6,300 nt of DNA from an uncultured Eubacteriales bacterium (GCA_902475435.1 CABRZL010000109.1:1-6300), one strand, 5' to 3'; counted from the first letter of the stretch, positions 1 to 6,110 are shown. Notes: generated by a model not told the origin, from the sequence alone. Numbers and translations are program-made.

Positions 1-1
1 C

Positions 2-499
2 ATGCGTTTAAAATCTGAAGCGCTATCCCCTGACGGCTTTATTATAGACCAAAGGCAAACCAATAACATCAATTTTGGTCATACTTCCTCCGAGCGCAAC
101 GGCTGCGGCTGGATTGCTTGTTATAATTTTTTAAAGGCCTTGGATCGGGAACCGGACCCGGAATCTCTCTTATGGCAATTAGAACGAACACTTTTGGGCA
201 ACGGTACCTTGGGCCTCAATTTTTTCTCTCTGGTGCACATCCTGAAAAAGCATAATCTTCCTTTGCATTTTGCACTTCGCCCATTCCATGCGCAAATGCT
301 TTCAGAAACCGCTCATGCCGGCATTATTCTTTATTACAACGGAAAACGCAATCATTTTGCAGCTTTCCGTCGGGAGTCGAACGGGAAACTGCGCTTTTTT
401 GGCGTCGTCCCCGGCAAGGCTTATCATGAGGCATCAATGGCAGAATTCTTTTGGTATTATGTCAAATTCCCTTTGACATTGACCATCACTGCAAAATAG
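2..499 (+). CDS. Putative C39-like (papain-fold) cysteine peptidase-like protein, possibly 5'-partial
   Basis: This frame encodes 165 residues if the ATG at the window edge is the real start. Sequence upstream is missing, so the N-terminus is uncertain and no ribosome binding site can be checked. An N-G-C-G-W motif with Cys35 sits at the start of a predicted helix, and a hydrophobic beta-strand (A-G-I-I-L-Y-Y) leads to N-H-F-A with His118. This Cys then strand-His order resembles peptidase C39 and related papain-fold domains, in which the two residues form the catalytic dyad. I see no clear third Asp/Asn, signal peptide or membrane segment, so it would be cytosolic and may be inactive or only a fold relative. 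The substrate cannot be predicted. The stop lies 21 bp before the RelA/SpoT-like reading frame, suggesting a former two-gene transcript. The coding frame is convincing; the family call is tentative. Confidence 0.6.
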   Translation: MRLKSEALSPDGFIIDQRQTNNINFGHTSSERNGCGWIACYNFLKALDREPDPESLLWQLERTLLGNGTLGLNFFSLVHILKKHNLPLHFALRPFHAQMLSETAHAGIILYYNGKRNHFAAFRRESNGKLRFFGVVPGKAYHEASMAEFFWYYVKFPLTLTITAK

Positions 500-520
500 A
501 CTACATAGGATGGATCTATC

Positions 521-1427
521 ATGGATTACCCAGATTTAGAACAGGATTTACAGTAAATTCCCGATCATATTCTACAAGATATGGCAAGCCGCCTTACAAC
601 GGGTCTGGAAAAGTGCGGGTTTATATTATCGGCTGTTTACTCGAGTTAAAACCGCTGCTTCTACTCACTCCAAACTTCGGATCAAAAACTATTCCGGGAC
701 GAAAAGAATGCAGGACTTGTTTGGTATTCGTATTGCCTCGTATTTTCAGGACGATCAAGCAATTTGCCGCCGGATCATCGAAGATCGCTTTTCCGTTATC
801 TCGGTTACAGAGGATCGACCGGATCCTAACACATTCAGTCCCACCCGTCTGAATCTTATCTGCAAACTACCCATCTCCAGTCGCCGCGATCTGCCTGTCA
901 CCATTTTTGAGCGGTACCCCATTGACAACACTGTAGAAATTCAGCTCCGTACCGTGTTCTCGGAAGGCTGGCACGAGGTGGAACACGACTTTCGGTATAA
1001 ATCCAAATCCGATTGGAACGGCAGCGCCGATTTGAGCCGCGCCCTAAACGGAATCTTTGCTACACTCCTCACCTGTGACTGGTCTATGCTGAATGTTTTT
1101 GATGAACTTTCCTACCGGAAATTTCGGGAAAAGGATTGGACCGCCATGCTAAAAAATAAGCTCCGTATTCACGTCGGAGAAGCCCCGCTGTCTCCGGTCC
1201 TGTGCGAACTGTTCTCCAGCCATTCGGAACTGGCATCGGAACTCTATCAGATTGACCGGCTTAGCCTCTTAGACTTTCTCTCAGACGACCGCTTCCCCGG
1301 CATGGAAATATCCTTGGATCATATTGTCTTTGTCATAAACGAATTATATATGCACAATTCTCAAATTTCTGCTTTGACCCCCGAATCTCTTCAAGCACAT
1401 ATCAAACGCTGCGCCCGGAAAAGATAA
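521..1427 (+). pseudogene. RelA/SpoT-domain protein (alarmone synthetase-like), disrupted by a nonsense codon and a frameshift
   Basis: Translation would start at the ATG at 521, 10 nt after an AGGA (507-510), giving MDYPDLEQDLQ and then TAA at 554-556. Past the stop the same frame continues as family-like sequence (IPDHILQDMASRLTTGLEKCG) to about 619. From about 620 the match moves to the next frame (LYYRLFTRVK), which stays open to TAA at 1425-1427. One extra base in the GGGTTT run at 617-622 explains the shift. The downstream frame keeps the RelA/SpoT hallmarks: R-V-K-x3-S (642-662), the MQDLFGIRI block with the metal-binding Asp at 714-716, and E-I-Q-L-R-T (936-953) followed by WHEVEHDFRYK. 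In intact relatives these support (p)ppGpp synthesis. The first ATG in the downstream frame, at 708, lies after the nucleotide-binding R-V-K-x3-S motif, so a product from it would lack a needed part. Two separate lesions suggest real decay, though sequencing error cannot be excluded. Confidence 0.82.
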
Positions 1428-1508
1428 TCTGTATTTCTTCACAGACTTCCTTGTTTTTTCAGGGTGGATTTTTGGTTGAATTGGTGATTTTCCTTCCTTT
1501 GAAAACAT

Positions 1509-1529
1509 TTGTCTTGTGCTCAAAGACAA
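1509..1529. repeat. 7-bp inverted repeat overlapping the glyA -35 box
   Basis: TTGTCTT at 1509-1515 is exactly complementary to AAGACAA at 1523-1529, with 7 nt between the arms. The left arm covers the first two bases of the -35 hexamer, and the right arm lies in the promoter spacer. This is where a repressor operator could sit, but an inverted repeat of this size can arise by chance. I recognise no specific regulator motif. Confidence 0.3.
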
Positions 1530-1542
1530 TTTGCAGTATACT
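1514..1542 (+). promoter_or_regulatory. Sigma-A promoter of glyA
   Basis: The -35 is TTGTGC at 1514-1519 and the -10 is TATACT at 1537-1542, with a 17-bp spacer. Both boxes are close to consensus. The expected transcription start is near 1549, giving a leader of about 30 nt. Within it, AAAGGAG at 1563-1569 provides a strong ribosome binding site 10 nt before the glyA ATG at 1580. No room remains for a riboswitch in this short leader. Confidence 0.75.
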
Positions 1543-1579
1543 ATGAAAGAACGACAAAAGAAAAAGGAGTTTATAACCT

Positions 1580-2833
1580 ATGTATGAATCCATGCTTGAC
1601 ACCATTGGCGCTGTAGCGCTCCAGGACCCCGAAGTAGCCGCCGCAATGAGCCGCGAACTCACCCGGCAACGCCAAAACATTGAATTGATTGCCAGTGAAA
1701 ACATTGTTTCTCCCGCTGTCATGGCAGCTATGGGCAGTATTCTCACCAACAAGTATGCAGAAGGATACCCTGGTAAGCGCTATTATGGCGGCTGCGTACA
1801 TGTGGACGAAGTGGAGCAGATCGCTATTGATCGAGCCTGTAAGCTGTTTGGCGCCGGTTTTGCCAATGTCCAACCGCATAGTGGCGCTCAAGCAAATCTT
1901 GCGGTCTATTTTGCTCTGCTGGAGTTGGGCGATACTGTTTTGGGCATGGATTTAAATCAGGGAGGGCATTTGACCCATGGCAGCCCAGTGAATATGTCCG
2001 GCAAAAACTATCATTTTATTTCCTATGGCGTAAATGATCATGGCTTTATCGACTATGAGAAAGTGGCCGACATCGTAAAAGAGACAAAGCCTAAGTTGGT
2101 CGTAGCCGGCGCTTCTGCCTACCCCAGAGCCATTGATTTTGAGAAAATTGCAGAGATTTCCCATAGGTACGGCGCTCTTTTGATGGTGGACATGGCTCAT
2201 ATTGCTGGTTTGGTTGCAGCAGGCTGCCATCAAAATCCAGTACCTTATGCTGACGTTGTAACCACCACCACCCATAAAACCCTTCGTGGTCCCCGGGGCG
2301 GCCTGATTCTCACCAACAATGAAGAACTGTCCAAGAAGATTAATAAAGCAATTTTCCCCGGCACCCAGGGAGGACCGCTGGAACATGTAATTGCCGCAAA
2401 AGCTGTCTGCTTTGGCGAGGCTCTACACCCGTCCTTTAAAACTTACGGCGAAAAAATTATCAAAAACGCAAAAGCTCTGGCACAGGGACTCATGGATCGA
2501 AACATCAAACTGGTCTCCGGCGGCACCGATAACCATTTGATGCTGGTAGACTTGACAGACGAGAGCTGTACCGGCAAAGAACTGGAGCACAATCTGGATG
2601 AGGTTCACATCACCGCGAATAAAAATACAGTTCCTGGAGAAAAACGCAGTCCCTTTGTGACATCCGGTCTGCGGCTGGGTACCCCGGCAGTCACCACACG
2701 AGGCATGGGAGAAGCAGAAATGGACGTCATTGCCGGCTGTATCGCCGATTGTGTGTTTGATTTCGCCTCTAAAAAAGCCGATATACTGGATCGCGTAGAT
2801 GCGCTTGTAAAAAAGTTTCCTTTGTACGAATAA
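1580..2833 (+). CDS. glyA: Serine hydroxymethyltransferase
   Basis: GlyA is the cytosolic PLP enzyme that interconverts serine and glycine using tetrahydrofolate. It supplies glycine and 5,10-methylene-THF for purine, thymidylate and methionine synthesis. The 417-residue length is normal for bacterial SHMT. Visible hallmarks are I-A-S-E-N near residues 37-41, the N-K-Y-A-E-G-Y-P-G-K-R-Y-Y-G-G block (57-71), Ser101 of PHSGAQAN, HGSPVN (133-138), VDMAHIAG with Asp204 and His207, and T-T-T-T-H-K-T-L-R-G-P-R-G-G with Lys233 as the residue expected to form the PLP Schiff base. All are intact, so the enzyme should be active. The ATG at 1580 is set by AAAGGAG 10 nt upstream. The gene has its own promoter and a strong terminator directly behind it, so it is a single-gene unit. 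Confidence 0.98.
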   Translation: MYESMLDTIGAVALQDPEVAAAMSRELTRQRQNIELIASENIVSPAVMAAMGSILTNKYAEGYPGKRYYGGCVHVDEVEQIAIDRACKLFGAGFANVQPHSGAQANLAVYFALLELGDTVLGMDLNQGGHLTHGSPVNMSGKNYHFISYGVNDHGFIDYEKVADIVKETKPKLVVAGASAYPRAIDFEKIAEISHRYGALLMVDMAHIAGLVAAGCHQNPVPYADVVTTTTHKTLRGPRGGLILTNNEELSKKINKAIFPGTQGGPLEHVIAAKAVCFGEALHPSFKTYGEKIIKNAKALAQGLMDRNIKLVSGGTDNHLMLVDLTDESCTGKELEHNLDEVHITANKNTVPGEKRSPFVTSGLRLGTPAVTTRGMGEAEMDVIAGCIADCVFDFASKKADILDRVDALVKKFPLYE

Positions 2834-2846
2834 CGAAATCAATCTT

Positions 2847-2881
2847 TTCGGGAACGGTATAAACCGTTCCCGAATTTTTTT
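2847..2881 (+). terminator. Intrinsic terminator of glyA
   Basis: A perfect 12-bp stem (TTCGGGAACGGT at 2847-2858 with ACCGTTCCCGAA at 2863-2874) closes an ATAA loop and is followed at once by seven T residues (2875-2881). It begins 13 nt after the glyA stop codon, the classic position for a Rho-independent terminator. Confidence 0.95.
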
Positions 2882-2981
2882 GCTGCGCCTTCTAGATACA
2901 AAAAGAAGATGTTAAATTTTATCGTCCAGAGCCCTGCCCTTCATAACTTCCCAAAACCGATCATACACTTTCTTCGGGGCG

Positions 2982-3800
2982 ATGGACATGCATGTAAGAA
3001 AGTTTTGGCGCCTTGGGACTCTGGTTTTATTGATAGGATTTTTATGGTATCAACAATATGGCCTGCAAGTCACACGGACCCAAGTGTTTTCAGAAAAACT
3101 TCCCACTGCATTTGACGGTTTCCGAATTGTTCAGCTCTCTGACCTCCATGGGAGACAATTTGGAACAAATAATAAACGCCTCCTGCATAGGGTACAACAG
3201 TTAAATCCAGATTTGATTGCTGTCACAGGCGATCTGTTAGAAGAAGATATCCAATTATCTCAGTCCTTAGCGTTACTCACAGCGCTCGCTCAAATTGCAC
3301 CTACATACTTTGTTACAGGAAACCACGAATGGTCTCTTTCAGACGTCCATAATGTACTGAAAACTATAGAGCGCACCGGCGTAACTGTCCTGCAAAATGA
3401 AGCATTGCTGCTTCAACGTGGTGACCAGCAAATCTTGCTTGCCGGTGTCAATGATCCCTGTGGTCCTTGGGATCAAATTTCTCCTCAGGCTCTGGGTACG
3501 GAACTGCGCAAAGAATATGGTTCAGATCTATTTTTCCTTTTGCTAGCTCATCGAAATGAAACTGCTGCATACTGGGCCAGTACTGGGGCAGATCTGGTCT
3601 TAGCCGGTCACGCCCATGGCGGACTAATTCGGCTCCCCGGTCTGGGCGGTATTATCCGGCGCCATGGCCAACATGGATACGACAGCGGTTTATATCAATC
3701 AGGAGATACACAGCTTTTTATTAGCCGCGGGTTAGGCGGACAAGGAGTGCGACTGTTTAACCGGCCTGAAATTGCACTGATTGAATTGTTGAAATCGTAA
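2982..3800 (+). CDS. Membrane-anchored calcineurin-like metallophosphoesterase (YaeI/YkuE-like)
   Basis: This is a 272-residue two-metal phosphoesterase. All seven expected metal ligands are visible: Asp54 and His56 in QLSDLHG, Asp84 in TGDLLE, Asn114 in GNHEW, His190 in LLAHR, and His210 and His212 in GHAHGG. A hydrophobic stretch at about residues 11-23 after a basic N-terminus (R-K-F-W-R) looks like an uncleaved signal anchor, which would place the catalytic domain outside the membrane. Relatives of this architecture include E. coli YaeI and B. subtilis YkuE, some of which act on envelope phospholipid-type substrates; the substrate here cannot be read from sequence. The ATG at 2982 has no good ribosome binding site. 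An in-frame ATG at 2988 lies 8 nt after GGGG (2976-2979) and may be the true start. The gene follows the glyA terminator, so it must have its own promoter, which I could not identify with confidence. Confidence 0.92.
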   Translation: MDMHVRKFWRLGTLVLLIGFLWYQQYGLQVTRTQVFSEKLPTAFDGFRIVQLSDLHGRQFGTNNKRLLHRVQQLNPDLIAVTGDLLEEDIQLSQSLALLTALAQIAPTYFVTGNHEWSLSDVHNVLKTIERTGVTVLQNEALLLQRGDQQILLAGVNDPCGPWDQISPQALGTELRKEYGSDLFFLLLAHRNETAAYWASTGADLVLAGHAHGGLIRLPGLGGIIRRHGQHGYDSGLYQSGDTQLFISRGLGGQGVRLFNRPEIALIELLKS

Positions 3801-3828
3801 AAAATTGATGAACATTTCTTTTTCTCCG

Positions 3829-3857
3829 TTGCAACTTTTCCCCTGCTGGAATATAAT
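3829..3857 (+). promoter_or_regulatory. Near-consensus sigma-A promoter of the zinc-ribbon membrane protein gene
   Basis: The -35 is TTGCAA (3829-3834) and the -10 is a perfect TATAAT (3852-3857), separated by exactly 17 bp. Transcription should start near 3864, leaving a leader of about 20 nt that contains GAGGTGA (3874-3880). The strength of the match suggests constitutive, fairly high expression. Confidence 0.85.
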
Positions 3858-3884
3858 AACGATAATAATTCTTGAGGTGATTTT

Positions 3885-4259
3885 ATGTTCCAAAGAATAG
3901 GCGATTCGATTCGCGGTTTCATGGCAGGCCGAAACGGAGTCGATACGCTCGCCTGGTTCTGGTGTATTACTGGCATTGTCCTCAATCTCATTGGCAGTTT
4001 TACTGGTCTTGTCTTTCTGACCTTTTTGGCATATATTCCGCTGGTATTGGCCATCTGGCGTATTTTTTCCCGGGATACTGCCAGACGGTATGCGGAAAAC
4101 GAGAAATTTCTTCAATTTTTCTCCCGAATCAAAGGCCGAAAAAATTTTTGCTATTTTAAATGCCCCGCCTGTAAAACCAAAGTACGTGTTCCCCGTGGCA
4201 AGGGCAAAATCAAGATCACTTGTCCTTCCTGTCGGGAAACCTTCATTAAAAAAACTTAA
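3885..4259 (+). CDS. Small membrane protein with C-terminal zinc ribbon
   Basis: This 124-residue protein has three visible parts. A short cytosolic start contains F-M-A-G-R-N-G-V-D. Two closely spaced hydrophobic helices span about residues 22-40 and 42-59. The C-terminus is basic and carries C-P-A-C (Cys93, Cys96) and C-P-S-C (Cys113, Cys116), which together make a treble-clef or ribbon zinc site separated by the motif V-R-V-P-R-G-K-G-K-I. Both ends are expected in the cytosol. Similar uncharacterised zinc-ribbon membrane proteins occur in Clostridia; the function is unknown, and nucleic-acid or protein binding by the basic ribbon is only inference. The start at 3885 is fixed by GAGGTGA ending 4 nt upstream. 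It is transcribed alone from a near-consensus promoter and ends in its own terminator. Confidence 0.9.
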   Translation: MFQRIGDSIRGFMAGRNGVDTLAWFWCITGIVLNLIGSFTGLVFLTFLAYIPLVLAIWRIFSRDTARRYAENEKFLQFFSRIKGRKNFCYFKCPACKTKVRVPRGKGKIKITCPSCRETFIKKT

Positions 4260-4267
4260 ACAACCTG

Positions 4268-4316
4268 AAAACTCCCCGTTTGTCATGGACCAATAGCCTG
4301 ACCAACGGGGAGTTTT
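4268..4316. terminator. Bidirectional intrinsic terminator between convergent units
   Basis: A perfect 13-bp stem pairs AAAACTCCCCGTT (4268-4280) with AACGGGGAGTTTT (4304-4316). The 23-nt apical region can form a further short GTCA/TGAC pairing (4282-4285 with 4299-4302). On the + strand it ends in TTTTATTT, and the A-rich left arm gives TTTT on the - strand. It therefore can terminate the zinc-ribbon gene, 9 nt after its stop codon. It may also terminate the leftward nfeD-stomatin operon, whose last stop codon is about 130 nt away. Confidence 0.88.
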
Positions 4317-4445
4317 ATTTATGATTGTGCTTCAACCGTTCATAGATCACTTCAACCTATATCTGATCTCTACAACCTTGGCGTTCGCCACCGAATGGAT
4401 TAAGCCGGCACGAAATGAGACATCCTTGGATTATTGCTGCATATT
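4317..4445. other. Non-coding spacer with a 20-nt periodic CAACC pattern
   Basis: This 129-bp stretch between the bidirectional terminator and the stop codon of the last leftward gene holds no gene I can support. On the - strand it would be the 3' untranslated region of the operon. CAACC occurs at 4333, 4353 and 4373, exactly 20 nt apart; the first two copies share the longer word CTTCAACC. A short self-complementary TGGCGTTCGCCA lies at 4379-4390. Neither pattern is strong enough to name a function. Confidence 0.4.
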
Positions 4446-4622
4446 TTAGCGAGAGATCGCTGAAATTACAGGTTTCCCATCTCGGCCTAAAAGGGGCGTT
4501 AATCCACCGGTTTGACCATTTGTCATATATAGATAATTCACACCAGTCTCCCGGTCAACCCAAACTTGCACGGTACCGAGAACGCCCTGTTCATAAGTTT
4601 TTTCAAAACGTTTTTCTGCCAT
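4446..4622 (-). CDS. Small DUF6440-like protein, last gene of the nfeD-stomatin operon
   Basis: Reading the - strand from the ATG at 4622-4620 to TAA at 4448-4446 gives 58 residues, beginning MAEKRFEKTYEQG and including G-V-N-Y-L-Y and G-G-L-T-P-L-L-G-R-D-G-K-P-V. From memory this strongly resembles DUF6440, a small family of unknown function built of beta-strands. There is no signal peptide, membrane segment or cysteine, so it should be a small cytosolic protein. The ATG lies only 2 nt past the stomatin-family stop codon. Its ribosome binding site, AAAGGTG, lies inside the last stomatin codons, 7 nt upstream, so translation is likely coupled. The good ribosome binding site, the coding-like sequence and the conserved motif pattern all argue that this short gene is real despite its size. 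Its role is unknown; the tight coupling suggests it works with, or is dosed with, the stomatin protein. Confidence 0.85.
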   Translation of the reverse strand: MAEKRFEKTYEQGVLGTVQVWVDRETGVNYLYMTNGQTGGLTPLLGRDGKPVISAISR

Positions 4623-4624
4623 TA

Positions 4625-5518
4625 TTACACCTTTTTCACAGACTCAGCAATTCCTTCGGCCAAACCCGCTAAACCTTGAATTTCTGACGGGATAATAATC
4701 TTGGTGGCCTTACCGTCTGCAACCTTTTCCATGGTCTCCAGCGCCTTGAGCTTGATTACCTGGTCATTGGGGCAAGCCTCGTTCAAAAGCTGTAGGGACT
4801 GAGCCAACGCTCTCTGAACCTCTAAAATTGCCTGGGCTTCGCCTTCTGCCTTGAGGATTGCCGCCTGTTTTTCCGCATCTGCGCGAAGCACGGCAGCCTC
4901 TTTTTCACCTTCTGCAACCAGAATTGCAGACTGTTTTGTTCCTTCAGCCTGAAGAATATTCTGACGGCGCTCACGTTCGGCTTTCATCTGCTTTTCCATA
5001 GAATTTTGAATATCAGTAGGCGGCAGAATATTTTTTAGTTCCACACGGTTGACCTTAATGCCCCATGGATCTGTGGCTTCATCCAGAATAGAACGCATCT
5101 GGCTGTTGATCGTATCACGGGACGTCAATGTCTGATCCAGTTCCAAATCGCCAATAATATTACGAAGTGTAGTTGCAGTCAACGTCTCAATTGCGCTCAT
5201 AGGCTGTTCCACGCCATAAGTATAGAGCTTAGGATCTGTAATTTGATAGTAAATTACCGTATCAATCTGCATTGTAACATTATCTTTGGTGATAACAGGC
5301 TGAGGCGGATAATCCATAACCTGCTCTTTGAGGCTGACCTTTTTCGCCACACGCTCAATAAATGGAATTTTAAAATGCAAACCTACTTCCCAAACTGTTT
5401 GGAATGCGCCGAGACGCTCCAGTACATAGGCACGAGATTGCTGAACAATAAAAATATTTTTTACAAGAATCAGCAATATAATAATTGCCACAATACCAAT
5501 AATAATTGCCAGTTCCAT
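4625..5518 (-). CDS. SPFH/stomatin-family membrane protein (paraslipin/QmcA-like)
   Basis: Numbered from the preferred start, the protein has 297 residues. A single N-terminal hydrophobic helix spans residues 2-19. An SPFH (band 7) domain covers roughly 22-180 and includes Y-V-L-E-R-L-G-A-F, W-E-V-G-L-H-F-K-I-P-F-I and I-T-K-D-N-V-T, with the typical stomatin stretch D-P-W-G-I-K-V-N-R-V-E-L-K-N-I at about 150-164. An Ala/Glu-rich coiled coil follows (about 175-235, A-E-G-x-K-Q/E repeats), then a C-terminal oligomerisation segment. Such proteins form ring-like oligomers that organise membrane microdomains and often accompany proteases or NfeD proteins. The upstream gene here is NfeD-like, the classic partner, 24 nt away. 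Two ATGs are adjacent: 5521 lies 4 nt and 5518 lies 7 nt from GGAGG (5530-5526). I chose 5518 for its normal spacing; 5521 would add one Met. Confidence 0.96.
   Translation of the reverse strand: MELAIIIGIVAIIILLILVKNIFIVQQSRAYVLERLGAFQTVWEVGLHFKIPFIERVAKKVSLKEQVMDYPPQPVITKDNVTMQIDTVIYYQITDPKLYTYGVEQPMSAIETLTATTLRNIIGDLELDQTLTSRDTINSQMRSILDEATDPWGIKVNRVELKNILPPTDIQNSMEKQMKAERERRQNILQAEGTKQSAILVAEGEKEAAVLRADAEKQAAILKAEGEAQAILEVQRALAQSLQLLNEACPNDQVIKLKALETMEKVADGKATKIIIPSEIQGLAGLAEGIAESVKKV
4628..4635 (-). promoter_or_regulatory. Ribosome binding site of the DUF6440-like gene inside the stomatin 3' end
   Basis: On the - strand the sequence reads AAAAGGTG and then TAATAATG, where TAA (4627-4625) is the stomatin stop and ATG (4622-4620) starts the next gene. 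The Shine-Dalgarno core AAAGG ends 7 nt before the ATG. A ribosome ending the upstream gene would be positioned to restart on the downstream one. Confidence 0.75.
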
Positions 5519-5525
5519 CATTCAT

Positions 5526-5530
5526 CCTCC
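5526..5530 (-). promoter_or_regulatory. GGAGG ribosome binding site deciding the stomatin start
   Basis: Read on the - strand, GGAGG is followed by ATGAATGATG. Three ATGs lie close together. The first (5525) abuts the Shine-Dalgarno and is out of frame, the second (5521) has 4-nt spacing, and the third (5518) has 7-nt spacing. Spacing favours 5518. Confidence 0.7.
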
Positions 5531-5545
5531 TTAACAATTTTCCAA

Positions 5546-6019
5546 TTATACACCGATCGGTTCAGCTACCGGTTCTACCCAAACTTTAACACCTTCAATT
5601 CTCCGAACTGTAATAATTGTTCCCACCGGGATTGTCTCACCGCTCTCAGAGCGAGCGGTCCAAATGACACCATCCAATCGTACTGCGCCTGTTTCCTTTA
5701 AATTGTCGATCTCCTCCGTAACCAGTGCTGTCTGCCCTATATGCCGATCTGCATTGGTACGTGTACGCTGCGGCTTTGACACTTTTTTTACAAAGGGCCG
5801 CAATAGAGCCAGCATAACAATGGATACGGCCAAGAATAGCACTATCTGTAGCCAAATAGGCGCTCTAAGTCCTGCTGCAATCAATGCTACTAATGAACCT
5901 CCAGCAAACCAAATAGAAACCAGTCCTACGGTTGTAGCTTCCACTACAGCAAATAGAATCAGTGCAACCAGCCACACCAGTGCCATAGGAGATATGACAG
6001 CGAATATATTGACCAGCAT
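5546..6019 (-). CDS. NfeD-family membrane protein (short form, OB-fold C-terminus)
   Basis: This 157-residue protein starts with three hydrophobic segments at about residues 12-32, 34-51 and 54-73. A basic linker (K-K-V-S-K-P-Q-R-T-R) follows, then a compact domain at about 93-151 with I-G-Q-T-A-L-V, G-A-V-R-L-D-G-V-I-W-T-A-R and G-T-I-I-T-V-R-R-I-E-G-V-K-V-W-V. This matches the NfeD pattern of a membrane anchor plus a cytosolic OB-fold beta-barrel. It is the short form without the ClpP-like protease domain. NfeD proteins pair with SPFH/stomatin proteins encoded next door, as here, and are thought to help assemble membrane microdomains. The ATG at 6019 is supported by AAAGGAG (6035-6029) with 9-nt spacing. 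It is the first gene of the leftward operon, under the promoter at 6071-6099. Confidence 0.93.
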   Translation of the reverse strand: MLVNIFAVISPMALVWLVALILFAVVEATTVGLVSIWFAGGSLVALIAAGLRAPIWLQIVLFLAVSIVMLALLRPFVKKVSKPQRTRTNADRHIGQTALVTEEIDNLKETGAVRLDGVIWTARSESGETIPVGTIITVRRIEGVKVWVEPVAEPIGV

Positions 6020-6070
6020 TTCGATTCACTCCTTTCTTTACAGTTTTACTGGTAACTATTCGTTACATCA

Positions 6071-6099
6071 ATAGTAATTCATATATATCATTTTGTCAA
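6071..6099 (-). promoter_or_regulatory. Sigma-A promoter of the nfeD-stomatin-DUF6440 operon
   Basis: On the - strand a perfect TTGACA (6099-6094) and TACTAT (6076-6071) are separated by 17 bp. Transcription should start near 6064. The leader of about 45 nt contains short inverted repeats, GTAAC/GTTAC (6052-6066) and a bulged hairpin at 6038-6055, before the nfeD ribosome binding site. Confidence 0.8.
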
Positions 6100-6110
6100 G
6101 AGGAAATCGT

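Noticed and set aside
451..852. 133-residue open frame overlapping the RelA/SpoT region
   Set aside because: It lies in a different frame from the conserved motifs at 603-1427, has no family-like sequence and overlaps the end of the first gene; it is a by-product of the damaged region.
1428..1459. Possible terminator after the RelA/SpoT pseudogene (TCTGT/ACAGA stem, then T6)
   Set aside because: The stem is only 5 bp with low GC, and the T-run begins 8 nt after it; too weak to call.
1571..1891. Antisense open frame over the glyA start
   Set aside because: It is a shadow of glyA, whose active-site motifs lie on the + strand; no ribosome binding site or recognisable protein.
2423..2842. Antisense open frame over the glyA 3' end
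   Set aside because: Cys/His-rich, low-quality translation opposite a clearly conserved gene; it would also run against the glyA terminator.
2882..2981. Promoter for the metallophosphoesterase gene
   Set aside because: Several AT-rich hexamers exist (for example TAAATT near 2912) but none has a convincing -35 at 17 bp, so no site was assigned.
4379..4390. TGGCGTTCGCCA as a tRNA T-arm or terminator
   Set aside because: No acceptor, D-arm or anticodon structure surrounds it, and no T-run follows; it is only a short palindrome.
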